Of a stretch of DNA of 50,647 bases, positions 19,337 through 28,900 are shown one piece after another. The DNA is from Fusibacter sp. 3D3. GTDB lineage: Bacteria; Bacillota; Clostridia; Peptostreptococcales; Acidaminobacteraceae. Positions within the stretch are counted from its first letter, which is position 1, and every line of letters starts with the position of its first letter. The stretch covers positions 1,889-52,535 of the forward strand of contig NZ_BDHH01000025.1 in the NCBI RefSeq assembly GCF_001748365.1, in the 5' to 3' direction. The position numbers were made by a program, and so were the translations under genes. The notes below the pieces were generated by a model that did not search any database, was not told the origin of the DNA, and saw only the letters and a list, made by a program, of their open reading frames with translations.

Positions 19337-19368
19337 TGCCTAAAATAATCAATGTGAGGGGGAAGCAC

Positions 19369-20424
19369 ATGACCATTAAAAAAGGTATTTTGATCTTATT
19401 AGTTTGTACCTTTATTGGAGGGATATTATGTTTTACACAAAAACCGATACTACAAGATGATGATCAGGTTAAAATTGGATTTTTAGTGGATTCGTTAGTG
19501 ATTGAAAGATGGCAAAAAGATCGGGATATTTTTATTTCAAAAGCGAAGAGTTTAGGCGCAGAGGTGATTTTAAAGAACGCCAATGAAGATGCTGAAATCC
19601 AAATTGAGCAAGTCAAAGAGCTTATAGAACAAGGGGTTGATGCCATTGTGATCATTCCTTATGACAGAACTTCTATTGGACCAGCGCTCAAACTTGCTAG
19701 GCGCAATAATATCAAAGTGATCTCGTATGATAGACTTGTGGAGAAAGGCAGTGTGGATCTATATATTTCTTTTGACAACGTGTTGGTGGGTCAAATGATG
19801 GGGCGTCAAATTTTTGAAAAAGTGCCGTCGGGGAACTATGTCATCATCAATGGCTCCCCTAAGGATCACAATGCATTTATGTTCAATGAGGGATACATGT
19901 CGGTTTTAAAGCCAGCGATGGACTCAAATCAGATTCACGTGGTCAAAGAAGTCTGGGCAGAGGATTGGCGGGAGATATATGCTTATGATGCGGTCAGTGC
20001 GTTACTGGATTCTGGCGTCGAAATTAACGGGATAATAGGGGCAAACGATGATCTTGCAGAAGGGGCTATACGAGCACTTCTTGAACGTCAATTGGCGGGA
20101 ATGGTCTATGTTGCCGGGCATGATGCTAATTTATCAGCTTGTCAGCGTATTGTGGAAGGCACGCAATATGTGACTGTATATAAGCCCATTAAAAATTTAG
20201 CGCAGAGGGCGGCAGAGATCGCAGTTGAAATGGTGACCGCAAATGGGGAGAAGATCTATTCAGAGGATACCATTTATGACGGTGAACGCGCAGTCCCCTA
20301 TATAAAACTTATGCCGAAACTTGTAACTAAAGACAACTTGGTCAATGTGGTTATCAAAGATGGTTTTCATCTATTAGAGGATGTGTACAGGAATATTCCG
20401 AAATCTGAGTGGCCTAGTGAATAA
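19369..20424 (+). CDS. Membrane-anchored XylF-like sugar-binding protein
   Basis: About 351 residues with an N-terminal hydrophobic segment (about 5-22) and a XylF-type sugar-binding domain. Typical motifs are KIGFLVDSLVIERWQKDRD, VDAIVIIPYD, KVISYDRLV and the GANDDLAEGAIRALLE and VAGHDANLSAC segments. There is no convincing lipobox, so it probably stays anchored, like XylFII of clostridia, rather than serving as the importer's soluble receptor. The ATG at 19369 is chosen over 19336 because GAGGGGGA precedes it and the signal anchor then begins the protein. It ends the sensor operon; a second anchored binding-type protein begins that operon. Confidence 0.82.
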   Translation: MTIKKGILILLVCTFIGGILCFTQKPILQDDDQVKIGFLVDSLVIERWQKDRDIFISKAKSLGAEVILKNANEDAEIQIEQVKELIEQGVDAIVIIPYDRTSIGPALKLARRNNIKVISYDRLVEKGSVDLYISFDNVLVGQMMGRQIFEKVPSGNYVIINGSPKDHNAFMFNEGYMSVLKPAMDSNQIHVVKEVWAEDWREIYAYDAVSALLDSGVEINGIIGANDDLAEGAIRALLERQLAGMVYVAGHDANLSACQRIVEGTQYVTVYKPIKNLAQRAAEIAVEMVTANGEKIYSEDTIYDGERAVPYIKLMPKLVTKDNLVNVVIKDGFHLLEDVYRNIPKSEWPSE

Positions 20425-20438
20425 ACGAGAACTAATGA

Positions 20439-20539
20439 GATCATTAATGATCTAGGGCTGGATAATTTTGAGTTTAAAATTGTCTAGTCTTTTTCTTTTG
20501 TATACAAGACCATCTTAATTCTGTCTAGAACATTATAAT
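20439..20539 (+). promoter_or_regulatory. Promoter region of the sugar importer with repeated motifs
   Basis: A perfect 14-bp palindrome GATCATTAATGATC lies at 20439-20452. TGTCTAG occurs twice (20481-20487 and 20522-20528), 41 bp apart, about four helical turns. A TATAAT (20534-20539) lacks a good -35 box, which fits an activator-dependent promoter. The response regulator encoded upstream is the obvious candidate to bind the repeats. The leader to 20623 is AT-rich and holds no gene. Confidence 0.45.
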
Positions 20540-20623
20540 TTGCTCTATTTTTTTAAATGTTAAATTTATGTAAACTTAATGTGTACTTAATTGAGTCATT
20601 TAATTTAAGGGAGGATTAATATC

Positions 20624-21691
20624 ATGAAAAAAGCAGGTGTATTATTGTTAGTGATCATGGTGATTGCATCATTATTTGTGGGGTGTACACAGAAATCAGC
20701 TGAAAATTTGATCGGGGTTTCGATGCCAACCAAATCACTTCAAAGATGGAATCAAGATGGTGCTAACATGAAAACTGAACTTGAGAAAAAAGGCTACTCA
20801 GTGGAATTGTTATATGCCGAAGATTCTGTGGATCAACAGATCAAAGACTTAGAAAACATGATTACAAAAGGGTGTAAAGTACTTGTAATAGCGTCGATTG
20901 ATGGTGAAGCACTTAAAGGTGTTTTAGACGAAGCGGGTAAAGCTGGCATCAAAGTGATTGCTTACGACCGCTTGATCAAGGGCAGTGAATACGTCGATTA
21001 CTATGCAACTTTTGATAACTACTTAGTAGGTGTCATTCAAGGGAACTATATCATAGAAAAGCTTGGACTTGATAAAGGCGAAAAAGGACCATTCACAATG
21101 GAAGTCTTCGGGGGGTCTCCAGATGATAACAATGCTTATTTCTTCAACAGTGGTGCAATGGATACGTTAGCACCCTACATTGAAAGCAGCGTTTTAAACA
21201 TCAAATCTGGTCAAACTGCAATGGAACAAATTGCGATCCAAGGTTGGAAATCTGAAGGTGCTCAATCGAGAATGGACAACCTCTTAACCGCGTTTTATGC
21301 AGATGAACCTGTGGATGTTGTCTTATCACCAAATGACAGTTTAGCACAAGGAATCGTGGCTTCTTTAAAAGCAGCAGGCTACGGCTCAGCAAGCAGTCCT
21401 TTTCCAATCTTGACAGGACAAGATTGTGATACAACCAATGTTAAAATGCTCATCGCTGGCGAACAATCCATGTCCGTTTTTAAAGACACAAGAACACTTG
21501 CTGGCAAAGTAGTAGATATGGTTGAAGCGATTATGAAAGGCACAGAACCACCAGTAAATGATACAAAAACATACGATAATGGCGTTAAAATAGTGCCTTC
21601 GTATTTATGTGAACCTGTATTTGCGGATGTCAATAATTACAAAGCACTTTTAATTGATTCTGGTTATTATACAGAAGATCAACTTAAATAG
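20624..21691 (+). CDS. chvE: Multiple-monosaccharide ABC transporter binding lipoprotein
   Basis: A 355-residue lipoprotein with an N-terminal signal and a lipobox (LFVGC, Cys at about 21). The mature part matches ChvE-type sugar receptors: IGVSMPTKSLQRWNQDGANM, IKVIAYDRLIKGSEYVDYYATFDN, EVFGGSPDDNNAYFF and the C-terminal TYDNGVKIVPSYLCEP. These receptors bind several pentoses and hexoses and deliver them to the MmsA/MmsB (GguA/GguB) transporter encoded directly downstream. A GGGAGG site precedes the ATG. Control by the YesM/YesN-type system encoded upstream is inferred. Confidence 0.93.
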   Translation: MKKAGVLLLVIMVIASLFVGCTQKSAENLIGVSMPTKSLQRWNQDGANMKTELEKKGYSVELLYAEDSVDQQIKDLENMITKGCKVLVIASIDGEALKGVLDEAGKAGIKVIAYDRLIKGSEYVDYYATFDNYLVGVIQGNYIIEKLGLDKGEKGPFTMEVFGGSPDDNNAYFFNSGAMDTLAPYIESSVLNIKSGQTAMEQIAIQGWKSEGAQSRMDNLLTAFYADEPVDVVLSPNDSLAQGIVASLKAAGYGSASSPFPILTGQDCDTTNVKMLIAGEQSMSVFKDTRTLAGKVVDMVEAIMKGTEPPVNDTKTYDNGVKIVPSYLCEPVFADVNNYKALLIDSGYYTEDQLK

Positions 21692-21769
21692 AGAACTGTT
21701 GATAAATGCTGTGGTGATCTCAATTGCCACAGCATTGATATCGCAATTTGTTTTTGTAAGGAGACTAAT

Positions 21770-23326
21770 ATGGCAGAAAATAGGTTGGAACACATGTCGG
21801 AGAATATCCTTGAAATGATTGATATCACCAAGACTTTTCCAGGTGTAAAGGCACTTGATTCGGTAAATTTGCAGGTGAAGCGGGGCGAGATCCACGCGTT
21901 AGTGGGCGAAAATGGTGCGGGAAAATCAACCTTGATGAGTGTCCTCAGTGGCATTTATCCATATGGCAGTTATACTGGGGATATCTTATTTGAAGGTTCG
22001 GTTTGTAAATTTAGAGATATAAAAGAAAGTGAAAAGCAAGGGATTGTCATTATTCATCAAGAACTTGCACTGAGTCCCTATATGAGCATTGCGGAGAATA
22101 TTTTTCTTGGAAATGAGCAAGCGCATAACGGGGTGATCGACTGGAATGAAACCCATTCCAAAGCCAAGACGCTTATTGAACTCGTGGGTCTAAAGGAAAA
22201 TCATAACACATTGGTGAGAGATATCGGAGTCGGCAAACAACAACTTGTGGAGATTGCAAAAGCACTTTCCAAGGATGTTAAACTTTTAATCCTAGATGAA
22301 CCCACAGCAGCATTAAATGATGATGACTCAGAGCATTTGCTCAATCTTTTGATGAAAATTAATAAGGAACAGGGCATATCTTGCATTATCATCTCACATA
22401 AGCTCAATGAGGTTACGAAAATATCAGATCAAATTACAGTAATCAGGGATGGTCATACCATTGAGACTTTAATCAAGAATATAGATGAAATATCTGAAGC
22501 GCGTATTATAAAGGGTATGGTAGGACGTGACCTTGTGGATCGTTTTCCAAAGCGCATACCCAACATTGGAGAGACTAGCTTTGAAGTGAAAAACTGGACG
22601 GTCTACGATCCAATGGATGAATCTCGAAAACGTATTGACAATGTCAATTTCAATGTAAAAAAAGGCGAAATCTTAGGCATTGCAGGGCTTATGGGTTCAG
22701 GCAGAACAGAGCTTGCAATGAGCATCTTTGGAAGAGCATATGGGAAACGCATCACGGGTGAACTCTATAAAGAAGGTGAGTTGCTGGTTATAAAAGATGT
22801 GAAACACGCAATAAGAAGCGGTTTCGCCTATGTGACTGAAGATCGAAAAACGGCGGGTTTAGTCTTAATAGAAGACATTAAAAGAAACATCACTTTGGCC
22901 AATCTTGAAAAGATCAGTAAAAGGCATGTGGTCAATGAGAATATGGAACTGATGGTTGCGAATGAATATAGGACCAAACTCAATATTAAATCCTCTAGTA
23001 TTCATCAAAAAACAGGCAATTTATCAGGTGGCAATCAGCAAAAGGTCGTATTGAGTAAATGGATCTTTTCAGAACCTGAAATTCTCATATTGGATGAACC
23101 CACCAGAGGCATAGACGTGGGCGCAAAATATGAAATCTATACGATTATTCAAAAGCTTGCAAGTGAAGGGAAGTCCGTCATCGTGATCTCTTCGGAATTG
23201 CCTGAAATACTAGGCATTTGTGACCGCGTATACGTCATGAATGAAGGCAAGATAGTGGGCGAAATGGATCGTTTAGAGGCGACACAAGAAAGCATAATGG
23301 CTTGTATTTTACAAAGCTCTTCATAA
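21770..23326 (+). CDS. mmsA: Multiple-monosaccharide ABC transporter ATP-binding protein
   Basis: A 518-residue protein with two fused nucleotide-binding domains, as in MglA, XylG and GguA. The first has Walker [10 protein letters not shown], signature [13 protein letters not shown] and Walker [11 protein letters not shown]. The second has a degenerate Walker A (LMGSGRTEL), signature [14 protein letters not shown] and [15 protein letters not shown]. This pattern is normal for the CUT2 sugar importers. The start at 21770 follows AAGGAG; an in-frame ATG at 21791 is also possible. It is the middle gene of chvE-mmsA-mmsB. Confidence 0.95.
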   Translation: MAENRLEHMSENILEMIDITKTFPGVKALDSVNLQVKRGEIHALVGENGAGKSTLMSVLSGIYPYGSYTGDILFEGSVCKFRDIKESEKQGIVIIHQELALSPYMSIAENIFLGNEQAHNGVIDWNETHSKAKTLIELVGLKENHNTLVRDIGVGKQQLVEIAKALSKDVKLLILDEPTAALNDDDSEHLLNLLMKINKEQGISCIIISHKLNEVTKISDQITVIRDGHTIETLIKNIDEISEARIIKGMVGRDLVDRFPKRIPNIGETSFEVKNWTVYDPMDESRKRIDNVNFNVKKGEILGIAGLMGSGRTELAMSIFGRAYGKRITGELYKEGELLVIKDVKHAIRSGFAYVTEDRKTAGLVLIEDIKRNITLANLEKISKRHVVNENMELMVANEYRTKLNIKSSSIHQKTGNLSGGNQQKVVLSKWIFSEPEILILDEPTRGIDVGAKYEIYTIIQKLASEGKSVIVISSELPEILGICDRVYVMNEGKIVGEMDRLEATQESIMACILQSSS

Positions 23327-23340
23327 AATGGAGGACAAAC

Positions 23341-24519
23341 ATGGAACGTATAAAAAACATTTTTAAACAAAATATGAAACAGTATTCAATGCTGATTGCG
23401 TTGATCGTCATTATGGCGATGTTTCAGATTTTAACAGGTGGGATCTTGTTAAAACCCATTAATGTATCTCGATTGATCTTTCAAAACAGTTATATTTTAA
23501 TCTTGGCAATTGGGATGCTCTTATGTATCTTAACAGGTGGCAACATCGACCTCTCAGTAGGTTCCATAGTGGCTTTTGTCAGTGCATTGTCTGCACTTTT
23601 TAGTGTGACATTTGGTTTGCCTGTTTGGTTTGCCATTATATTGGGGCTTTTGTCGGGACTTCTTGCAGGGATGTGGCAGGGATTTTGGATCGCCTATGTG
23701 CGCATTCCACCTTTTATTGTAACGCTTGCGGGTATGTTGCTCTTTCGGGGTATAAACAACATTATTTTAGGAGGACAAACGGTCTTGTTACCAGAGGCCT
23801 ATACCAAGATTTCATCAGGTGTTATACCAGACTTCATCGGTGGAGTAGGTGGCTTACATGTGACGACATTGGTGATCGGAATTGCATTTGCAATGCTTTA
23901 TTGCGCGGTAAGCCTTCTGATTCGAAAAGATAAAATGAAATACGATTTTGAAGTGTCTACAAGTATTTTTTTCATGGGCAAACTCTTGGCGGTTTCATTT
24001 ATAATCATCTTATTTGCCTATTGGCTAGCCCTTGCAAATGGATTGCCGATTATATTAATTTTACTGGGCGTTTTGATTTTAATCTATTCGTTTTTAACCA
24101 ACAAAACCGTGGTGGGTAGACACATCTACGCCATGGGCGGCAACCAAAAGGCAGCTGCGTTATCTGGGATTAAGACTAAAAGAATTCTCTTTTGGGTTTA
24201 CGCAAATATGGGACTTTTAGCGGCTGTGGCAGGAATCGTCTTCGCAGGGCGACTCAACTCAGCTTCGCCAACTGCTGGTGATGGTTTTGAACTCGATGCT
24301 ATCGCAGCCTGCTTCATAGGGGGCGCATCCGCTACAGGTGGTGTGGGCACCATCATGGGCGCAATTATCGGTGGTTTTATCATGGGAATCCTGAATAATG
24401 GGATGTCCATTATGGGCATTAGTGTTTTCTGGCAACAAATCGTCAAAGGACTTGTGCTTTTGGCAGCAGTGGCATTTGATGTTTACTCTAAATCAAAGAC
24501 CAAAACAGCACATGCCTAA
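23341..24519 (+). CDS. mmsB: Multiple-monosaccharide ABC transporter permease
   Basis: A 392-residue membrane protein with about ten segments. It has the CUT2 permease features GGNIDLSVGSIVAFVSA, the FIVTLAGMLLFRGINN loop, and GRHIYAMGGNQKAAALSGI near residue 265, followed by the CFIGGASATGGVGTIMGA motif. The family length fits GguB/MmsB (about 390-410). The ATG at 23341 follows GGAGG, which is why the upstream in-frame ATG at 23302 is not used. It ends the importer operon before the terminator at 24587. Confidence 0.94.
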   Translation: MERIKNIFKQNMKQYSMLIALIVIMAMFQILTGGILLKPINVSRLIFQNSYILILAIGMLLCILTGGNIDLSVGSIVAFVSALSALFSVTFGLPVWFAIILGLLSGLLAGMWQGFWIAYVRIPPFIVTLAGMLLFRGINNIILGGQTVLLPEAYTKISSGVIPDFIGGVGGLHVTTLVIGIAFAMLYCAVSLLIRKDKMKYDFEVSTSIFFMGKLLAVSFIIILFAYWLALANGLPIILILLGVLILIYSFLTNKTVVGRHIYAMGGNQKAAALSGIKTKRILFWVYANMGLLAAVAGIVFAGRLNSASPTAGDGFELDAIAACFIGGASATGGVGTIMGAIIGGFIMGILNNGMSIMGISVFWQQIVKGLVLLAAVAFDVYSKSKTKTAHA

Positions 24520-24586
24520 AGTACAAATACAAAAGAAAGCAGTTTATTTTTAAGACAGCTCCCCCTCGCAAATGAATATAGAACCT

Positions 24587-24624
24587 AAAACAAACACTCT
24601 GATTTCAGCGTGTTTGTTTTTTTT
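24587..24624 (+). terminator. Intrinsic terminator after mmsB
   Basis: AAAACAAACAC (24587-24597) pairs with GTGTTTGTTTT (24610-24620), followed by more Ts up to 24624. It separates the monosaccharide importer from the next operon. The stretch 24625-24813 is AT-rich and holds no gene that I can see. Confidence 0.85.
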
Positions 24625-24813
24625 GAGCAAATAAGAAAATACTCTAAATATGTTTGAAAACACAAATAAAGCAACAAAACAAATGCGATAATCATTAAAA
24701 CAAAGGCAAATAAAAGAGAAACCTAACTCACTCTTAACAATTACCAAATGTGTAGATAACACTTTGTTTCTATAATGACAGTGTTGGTAAAAAAATAAAG
24801 AGGAGAACAATAG

Positions 24814-25203
24814 GTGAGATATACAGATCACCACGTGCATACTGAATTCTCTGGTGACTGTGAAGCACCACTCCATGAAATGGTTCAGTCCGCACTAAAT
24901 AAAGGTCAAGAAGTGGTCATGCTAACCGATCACATAGATTATGATTTTCCAGATTTGAAAGCGCACTTCGAAGTAGATTTTGATTCGTATAATAGAGCCA
25001 TCCTTAAAAGTTACTTTGACAAGGGTGGTCGCGTGATAACCGTTGGTTCAGATGCTCATTTACCAAAAGATGTTCAATCTGATTTTACAGAAGCTTTTAA
25101 GTTACTAAGTCGTATTGGATTTACAGAGGTAAGTTGTTTCAAAGCAAGAAATATGAGCATGATGCATATCGATACAATTTTAAAGGCAGAAATTTGGGAA
25201 TGA
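24814..25203 (+). CDS. Shortened PHP-domain phosphoesterase (histidinol-phosphatase-like)
   Basis: A 129-residue protein that begins with a GTG after an AGGAGA site. Residues 1 to about 50 match the start of HisK/HisJ-type PHP phosphatases (DHHVHTEFSGD, then MLTDHIDYDF), and about 55-125 match their end (YFDKGGRVITVGSDAHLPKD and a final GFTEVSCF). The middle of a normal protein of about 270 residues, including several metal ligands, is missing without a frameshift. It is either an inactive remnant or a small derived protein. It leads an operon with an ABC importer and a phosphodiesterase, with 17 bp to the binding-protein gene. Confidence 0.72.
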   Translation: MRYTDHHVHTEFSGDCEAPLHEMVQSALNKGQEVVMLTDHIDYDFPDLKAHFEVDFDSYNRAILKSYFDKGGRVITVGSDAHLPKDVQSDFTEAFKLLSRIGFTEVSCFKARNMSMMHIDTILKAEIWE

Positions 25204-25220
25204 AAACGAGGAGGGAAATC

Positions 25221-26321
25221 ATGAATTTTAGAAAGTTATTAACAATGGGAATGACTGTGGCAATTGTGCTTGCATCTATGACGGGGTGTTCAAGTTCCAA
25301 TACAGCTGCAACAGCATCCGCAGGTCAAGGGGGTACTTTAACAGTTGCAGAAATCACTGAAAAAGCAAAAGCAGAAGGTCAAGTCGTCAGTGTGGGCATG
25401 CCAGATTCATGGGCGAACTGGAAAGATACTTGGGAAGATTTAAACAAAAATTACGGTCTTACACACGTGGATACAGATATGTCCAGTGCAGAAGAAATCG
25501 CTAAATTTGAAGCTGAAAAAAGCAAGCCAACAGCAGATATTGGCGATGTTGGGATTGCATTTGCACCAGTAGCTGTTGAAAAAGGGGTTACTCAACCGTA
25601 TAAACCGACTCATTGGGAAGAAATTCCGGATTGGGCTAAGGATCAAGACGGTCATTGGATGCTGGGGTATACAGGGACAATTGCTTTTATCTCAAATAAA
25701 AAATTGATCTCTAATCCACCAAAGTCTTGGGAAGATGTTTTAAATGGCGACTACACAGTGGCAATTGGCGATGTGGGTAAAGCCGCACAAGCCAACAGTG
25801 CTGTATTGGCTTGTGCACTTGCTCATGGTGGTGATGAAAACAACCTTGAACCTGCCTATGCCTATTTTGCAAAACTTGCAGAGCAAGGAAGACTTTCGTT
25901 TATCGATCCCAGTATAGCAAATCTTGAAAAAGGCGAGGTTGAACTGGCTTTAATGTGGGATTTCAATGCACTTAACTATCGAGACACAATTTCAAAAGAT
26001 GATTTTGAAGTCACGATTCCAAAAGAAGGCTCTGTCATCAGTGGTTATGCGACGATTATCAACAAATATGCACCACATCCGTATGCCGCAATGCTTGCTA
26101 GAGAGTATATCTTAAGTGATGCAGGTCAAATTAACTTAGCAAAAGGTTATGCCCGCCCGATCCGCACAAGCGTAGAATTGCCTGAAGAGGTTAAAGCGAT
26201 CATGTTGCCACAGTCTCAATATGAAAATGCAAAGCCTATTAACGATTACAGTGCATGGGATACCACCTCTAAAACGATCCCGCAAGATTGGCAATCCAAA
26301 GTACTCATCAACATCAAATAG
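25221..26321 (+). CDS. ABC transporter substrate-binding lipoprotein
   Basis: A 366-residue lipoprotein with a lipobox (MTGC, Cys at about 22) and an extracellular solute-binding domain of the iron/polyamine/2-aminoethylphosphonate group. Recognisable patterns are PPKSWEDVLNGDY, WDFNALNYRD and the closing region LSDAGQINLAKGYARPIRT. The start at 25221 is chosen because it begins the signal sequence and follows GAGGAGGG; upstream in-frame codons overlap the PHP gene. The permeases and ATPase for it are encoded at 27259-29911. The substrate is not readable; an organic phosphate is suggested by the phosphoesterases on both sides. Confidence 0.82.
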   Translation: MNFRKLLTMGMTVAIVLASMTGCSSSNTAATASAGQGGTLTVAEITEKAKAEGQVVSVGMPDSWANWKDTWEDLNKNYGLTHVDTDMSSAEEIAKFEAEKSKPTADIGDVGIAFAPVAVEKGVTQPYKPTHWEEIPDWAKDQDGHWMLGYTGTIAFISNKKLISNPPKSWEDVLNGDYTVAIGDVGKAAQANSAVLACALAHGGDENNLEPAYAYFAKLAEQGRLSFIDPSIANLEKGEVELALMWDFNALNYRDTISKDDFEVTIPKEGSVISGYATIINKYAPHPYAAMLAREYILSDAGQINLAKGYARPIRTSVELPEEVKAIMLPQSQYENAKPINDYSAWDTTSKTIPQDWQSKVLINIK

Positions 26322-26350
26322 AATTGTATAAGAGTGAAACCTTTAGGTCA

Positions 26351-26378
26351 CCCAGTCTAAAATTAGACTGGGTCGCCT
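26351..26378 (+). terminator. Hairpin after the binding-protein gene, likely attenuator
   Basis: CCCAGTCTA (26351-26359) pairs with TAGACTGGG (26364-26372) around an AAAT loop. Only a weak T tract (CTATTTTA) follows. It probably lowers read-through into the downstream genes, keeping the binding protein more abundant. Confidence 0.6.
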
Positions 26379-26415
26379 ATTTTACAAAAGTCATTTCCAA
26401 AAAAATGGAGGCGTT

Positions 26416-27237
26416 ATGTGTCAAAAGGTTATCTTTGTCATTTTAGATGGGTTAAATTATAAGACCGCTCGGTCACAAATGGGCTACATGGCGCATTTAA
26501 CCGAACAAAACGTGGCAACACTCTATAGAGTCAAGTCACAATTGCCAGCCATGTCAAGACCACTTTATGAATCGCTTTTGACGGGAACGACACCTTGTGT
26601 TCACGGCGTTTTAAACAACCAAACCACAAGGAGAAGTCAACAAGTGAGCGTGTTTGATCTTGCGGTGACGGCAGGGCTTAAAACGGGTGCAGCAGCTTAT
26701 CACTGGATGTGTGAACTCTATAATGAGAGCCCCTTCAACCCTTTTGAAAATAGGATTATGAACGATGAAACCAAATCCATACAACATGGTATGTTCTATT
26801 ATGAAGACGATTATCCAGATACGCATTTACTTGCAGATAGTATGTATATCTTAAAACAATATAAACCTGATTTTATCGTGATTCATCCCATGAACATAGA
26901 TTTAGCAGGGCATGAACAGGGTTGTGATTCAAAAGCTTATAAAGGTGCAGCGATAAAAGTGGACATCTTATTGAGTCATGCAGTTCCCATCTGGCTAGAG
27001 CAAGGTTATCAAGTGGTGATCACAGCGGATCATGGCATGAATGCAGAGGGGTTCCATAATGGAGATGAAGAAGACGGTCGCTTGGTGCCACTTTGGTTGA
27101 TTGGATCTATTTTTAAGGGTGCGTGTTCAGATGAGCTTTATGATCAACTGGCCATTGCCCCCATGCTTTGTGAAATATTGGGTTTGATGCCTGCAGAATC
27201 TATGACTTGTCGAATGATGAGTTCATTAATAAAATGA
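26416..27237 (+). CDS. Phosphodiesterase/nucleotide pyrophosphatase of the alkaline phosphatase superfamily
   Basis: A 273-residue cytosolic enzyme (no signal sequence). Metal ligands and nucleophile are visible: D11 in FVILDG, a probable nucleophile S47 in AMSRPLYESLLTG (Ser in place of the commoner Thr), IDLAGHEQG around residue 160, and VVITADHGMNAEGFHNG around 205. This is the core of type I phosphodiesterases, which split phosphodiester or phosphonate-like substrates. It sits inside an ABC importer operon, so it probably processes the imported substrate. The exact substrate is unknown. A GGAGG site precedes the ATG. Confidence 0.85.
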   Translation: MCQKVIFVILDGLNYKTARSQMGYMAHLTEQNVATLYRVKSQLPAMSRPLYESLLTGTTPCVHGVLNNQTTRRSQQVSVFDLAVTAGLKTGAAAYHWMCELYNESPFNPFENRIMNDETKSIQHGMFYYEDDYPDTHLLADSMYILKQYKPDFIVIHPMNIDLAGHEQGCDSKAYKGAAIKVDILLSHAVPIWLEQGYQVVITADHGMNAEGFHNGDEEDGRLVPLWLIGSIFKGACSDELYDQLAIAPMLCEILGLMPAESMTCRMMSSLIK

Positions 27238-27258
27238 TGTGATGTTGAGGGTGTAAAA

Positions 27259-28113
27259 ATGAATAAAACCAAATTAAAATCAAAGTATCTCATTTTAATG
27301 ATGTTGCCTTTTTTTATCTTAGTGATTGCCTTTGAGCTCTTACCAGCTTTATTTATTGTTATAAATGCTTTTTTGGATCAGGCGTCAAAGTTAACACTGG
27401 ATAATTTTAAAGTGGCACTTACGGATCCGTTTTACCTACAGGGGATGAAGAACAGCCTATTGATCTCTATCAGTTCAAGTTTTGTGGGGATTGTAATTTC
27501 CATCATTTCAGTACAGGCGATTCAGTCCCTTACTGCTAAAAATGCAGAACGCGTCATTATGCTATCCAATATGACCGCCAACTTTGCAGGTGTGCCGCTG
27601 GCGTTTGCCTTTATGATTTTACTGGGCAACAATGGTGTCTTCACGATTTTAATGGACAGACTGGGACTTGGCGTATTTGATACGTTTAATTTGTATTCAG
27701 GTGCTGGCTTGACGTTGGTTTACGTTTACTTTCAAGTCCCTCTTGGCATACTGCTCATGTACCCTGCTTTTGATGGGATCAAACCACAGTGGAAGGAGGC
27801 AGCCAGCAATTTAGGCGCTTCCACTTTGGCGTTTTGGCGTCATATTGGGATTCCGGTACTCATGCCGAGTATTGTTGCAACTTTTAGCATTATGTTTGCA
27901 AATGCCATGGGTGCCTATGCCACAGCCTATGCTTTGACCACATCGAATTACAATCTCATGTCTGTGAGAATCGGAGCCTTGATTTCTGGAGATATGTTTC
28001 TCAACCCCAACTTGGCAAGCGCAGTGGCTATGGTACTCGGTGCACTGATGTTTATATGCAATTACACCAGTGAGCGCATGACTAAAAGGAGGGGTGTGAA
28101 TGAAATTAAGTAA
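27259..28113 (+). CDS. ABC transporter permease 1
   Basis: A 284-residue membrane protein with six predicted helices and the inner-membrane loop characteristic of binding-protein-dependent importers (EAASNLGASTLAFWRHIGIPVLMP). The sequence type is that of PotB/PhnU-like permeases that pair with the ATPase type found at 28901. Its end overlaps the second permease gene by 14 bp, so the two are translated together. Confidence 0.88.
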   Translation: MNKTKLKSKYLILMMLPFFILVIAFELLPALFIVINAFLDQASKLTLDNFKVALTDPFYLQGMKNSLLISISSSFVGIVISIISVQAIQSLTAKNAERVIMLSNMTANFAGVPLAFAFMILLGNNGVFTILMDRLGLGVFDTFNLYSGAGLTLVYVYFQVPLGILLMYPAFDGIKPQWKEAASNLGASTLAFWRHIGIPVLMPSIVATFSIMFANAMGAYATAYALTTSNYNLMSVRIGALISGDMFLNPNLASAVAMVLGALMFICNYTSERMTKRRGVNEIK

Positions 28114-28891
28114 TGGAAAAAAAGTGATCATCATTGCGCTTTTGATCTATTTATTTTTGCCTTTACTCGGGACTTTGATTTACTCTATATCCACTAAGTG
28201 GCAAGCGACACTACTGCCAAATGGCCTTACACTAAAATGGTACGAGCAGCTTTTTTCAGACGTCCGGTTTGTTCAGGCGATTCAAAGATCATTTTTAACC
28301 AGCGGGTTAACTTGTTTACTCAGTTTGACAGTGATGATTCCGACGATTTTTATAATGGTGGTCTACTATCCGAAGCTAGAGAAGGTGATGAAATTTGTGA
28401 TTACATTGCCCTTTGCCATGCCTGGAATCGTTTTAGCAGTGGGTCTTATTAAGCTTTACTCAGGAGATATATTGCCATTGACAGGTACGATTTGGATTCT
28501 TGTGGGAGCCTATTTTGTGTTGATTATGCCATTTATGTATCAAGGCATTCGCAATGCCATGCGAACTGTGGAGGTGAAAACACTTATGGAAGCGGCTTCA
28601 TTGCTTGGAGCAAGTGATTTAAAAGCTTTTTGGTATGTGATTTTTCCAAACTTAATCAAAGGGGTGGTTGTATCGACCCTGTTGTCATTTTCGATGCTCT
28701 TTGGGGAGTTTGTTCTCGCCAATATTCTAGCGGGTGGTAATTACGAGACCATTCAAGTTTACTTGTACACTCAGAAGGGCAGTAGTGGACATTTTACCAG
28801 TGCAATCGTCATCAGTTATTTTTCTTTTATTCTGCTTTTATCTTACGTGATTATCAAAATAAAAAAAATCGTCGATCCAGCGGGGCGTTAG
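28100..28891 (+). CDS. ABC transporter permease 2
   Basis: A 263-residue membrane protein with six predicted helices and the EAA loop (MEAASLLGASDLKAFWYVIFPNL) of the PotC/PhnV type. It overlaps the first permease gene by 14 bp and is followed 9 bp later by the ATPase gene. The start follows an AGGAGGGG site inside the first permease gene. Confidence 0.88.
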   Translation: MKLSNGKKVIIIALLIYLFLPLLGTLIYSISTKWQATLLPNGLTLKWYEQLFSDVRFVQAIQRSFLTSGLTCLLSLTVMIPTIFIMVVYYPKLEKVMKFVITLPFAMPGIVLAVGLIKLYSGDILPLTGTIWILVGAYFVLIMPFMYQGIRNAMRTVEVKTLMEAASLLGASDLKAFWYVIFPNLIKGVVVSTLLSFSMLFGEFVLANILAGGNYETIQVYLYTQKGSSGHFTSAIVISYFSFILLLSYVIIKIKKIVDPAGR

Positions 28892-28900
28892 GAGGTAAAA

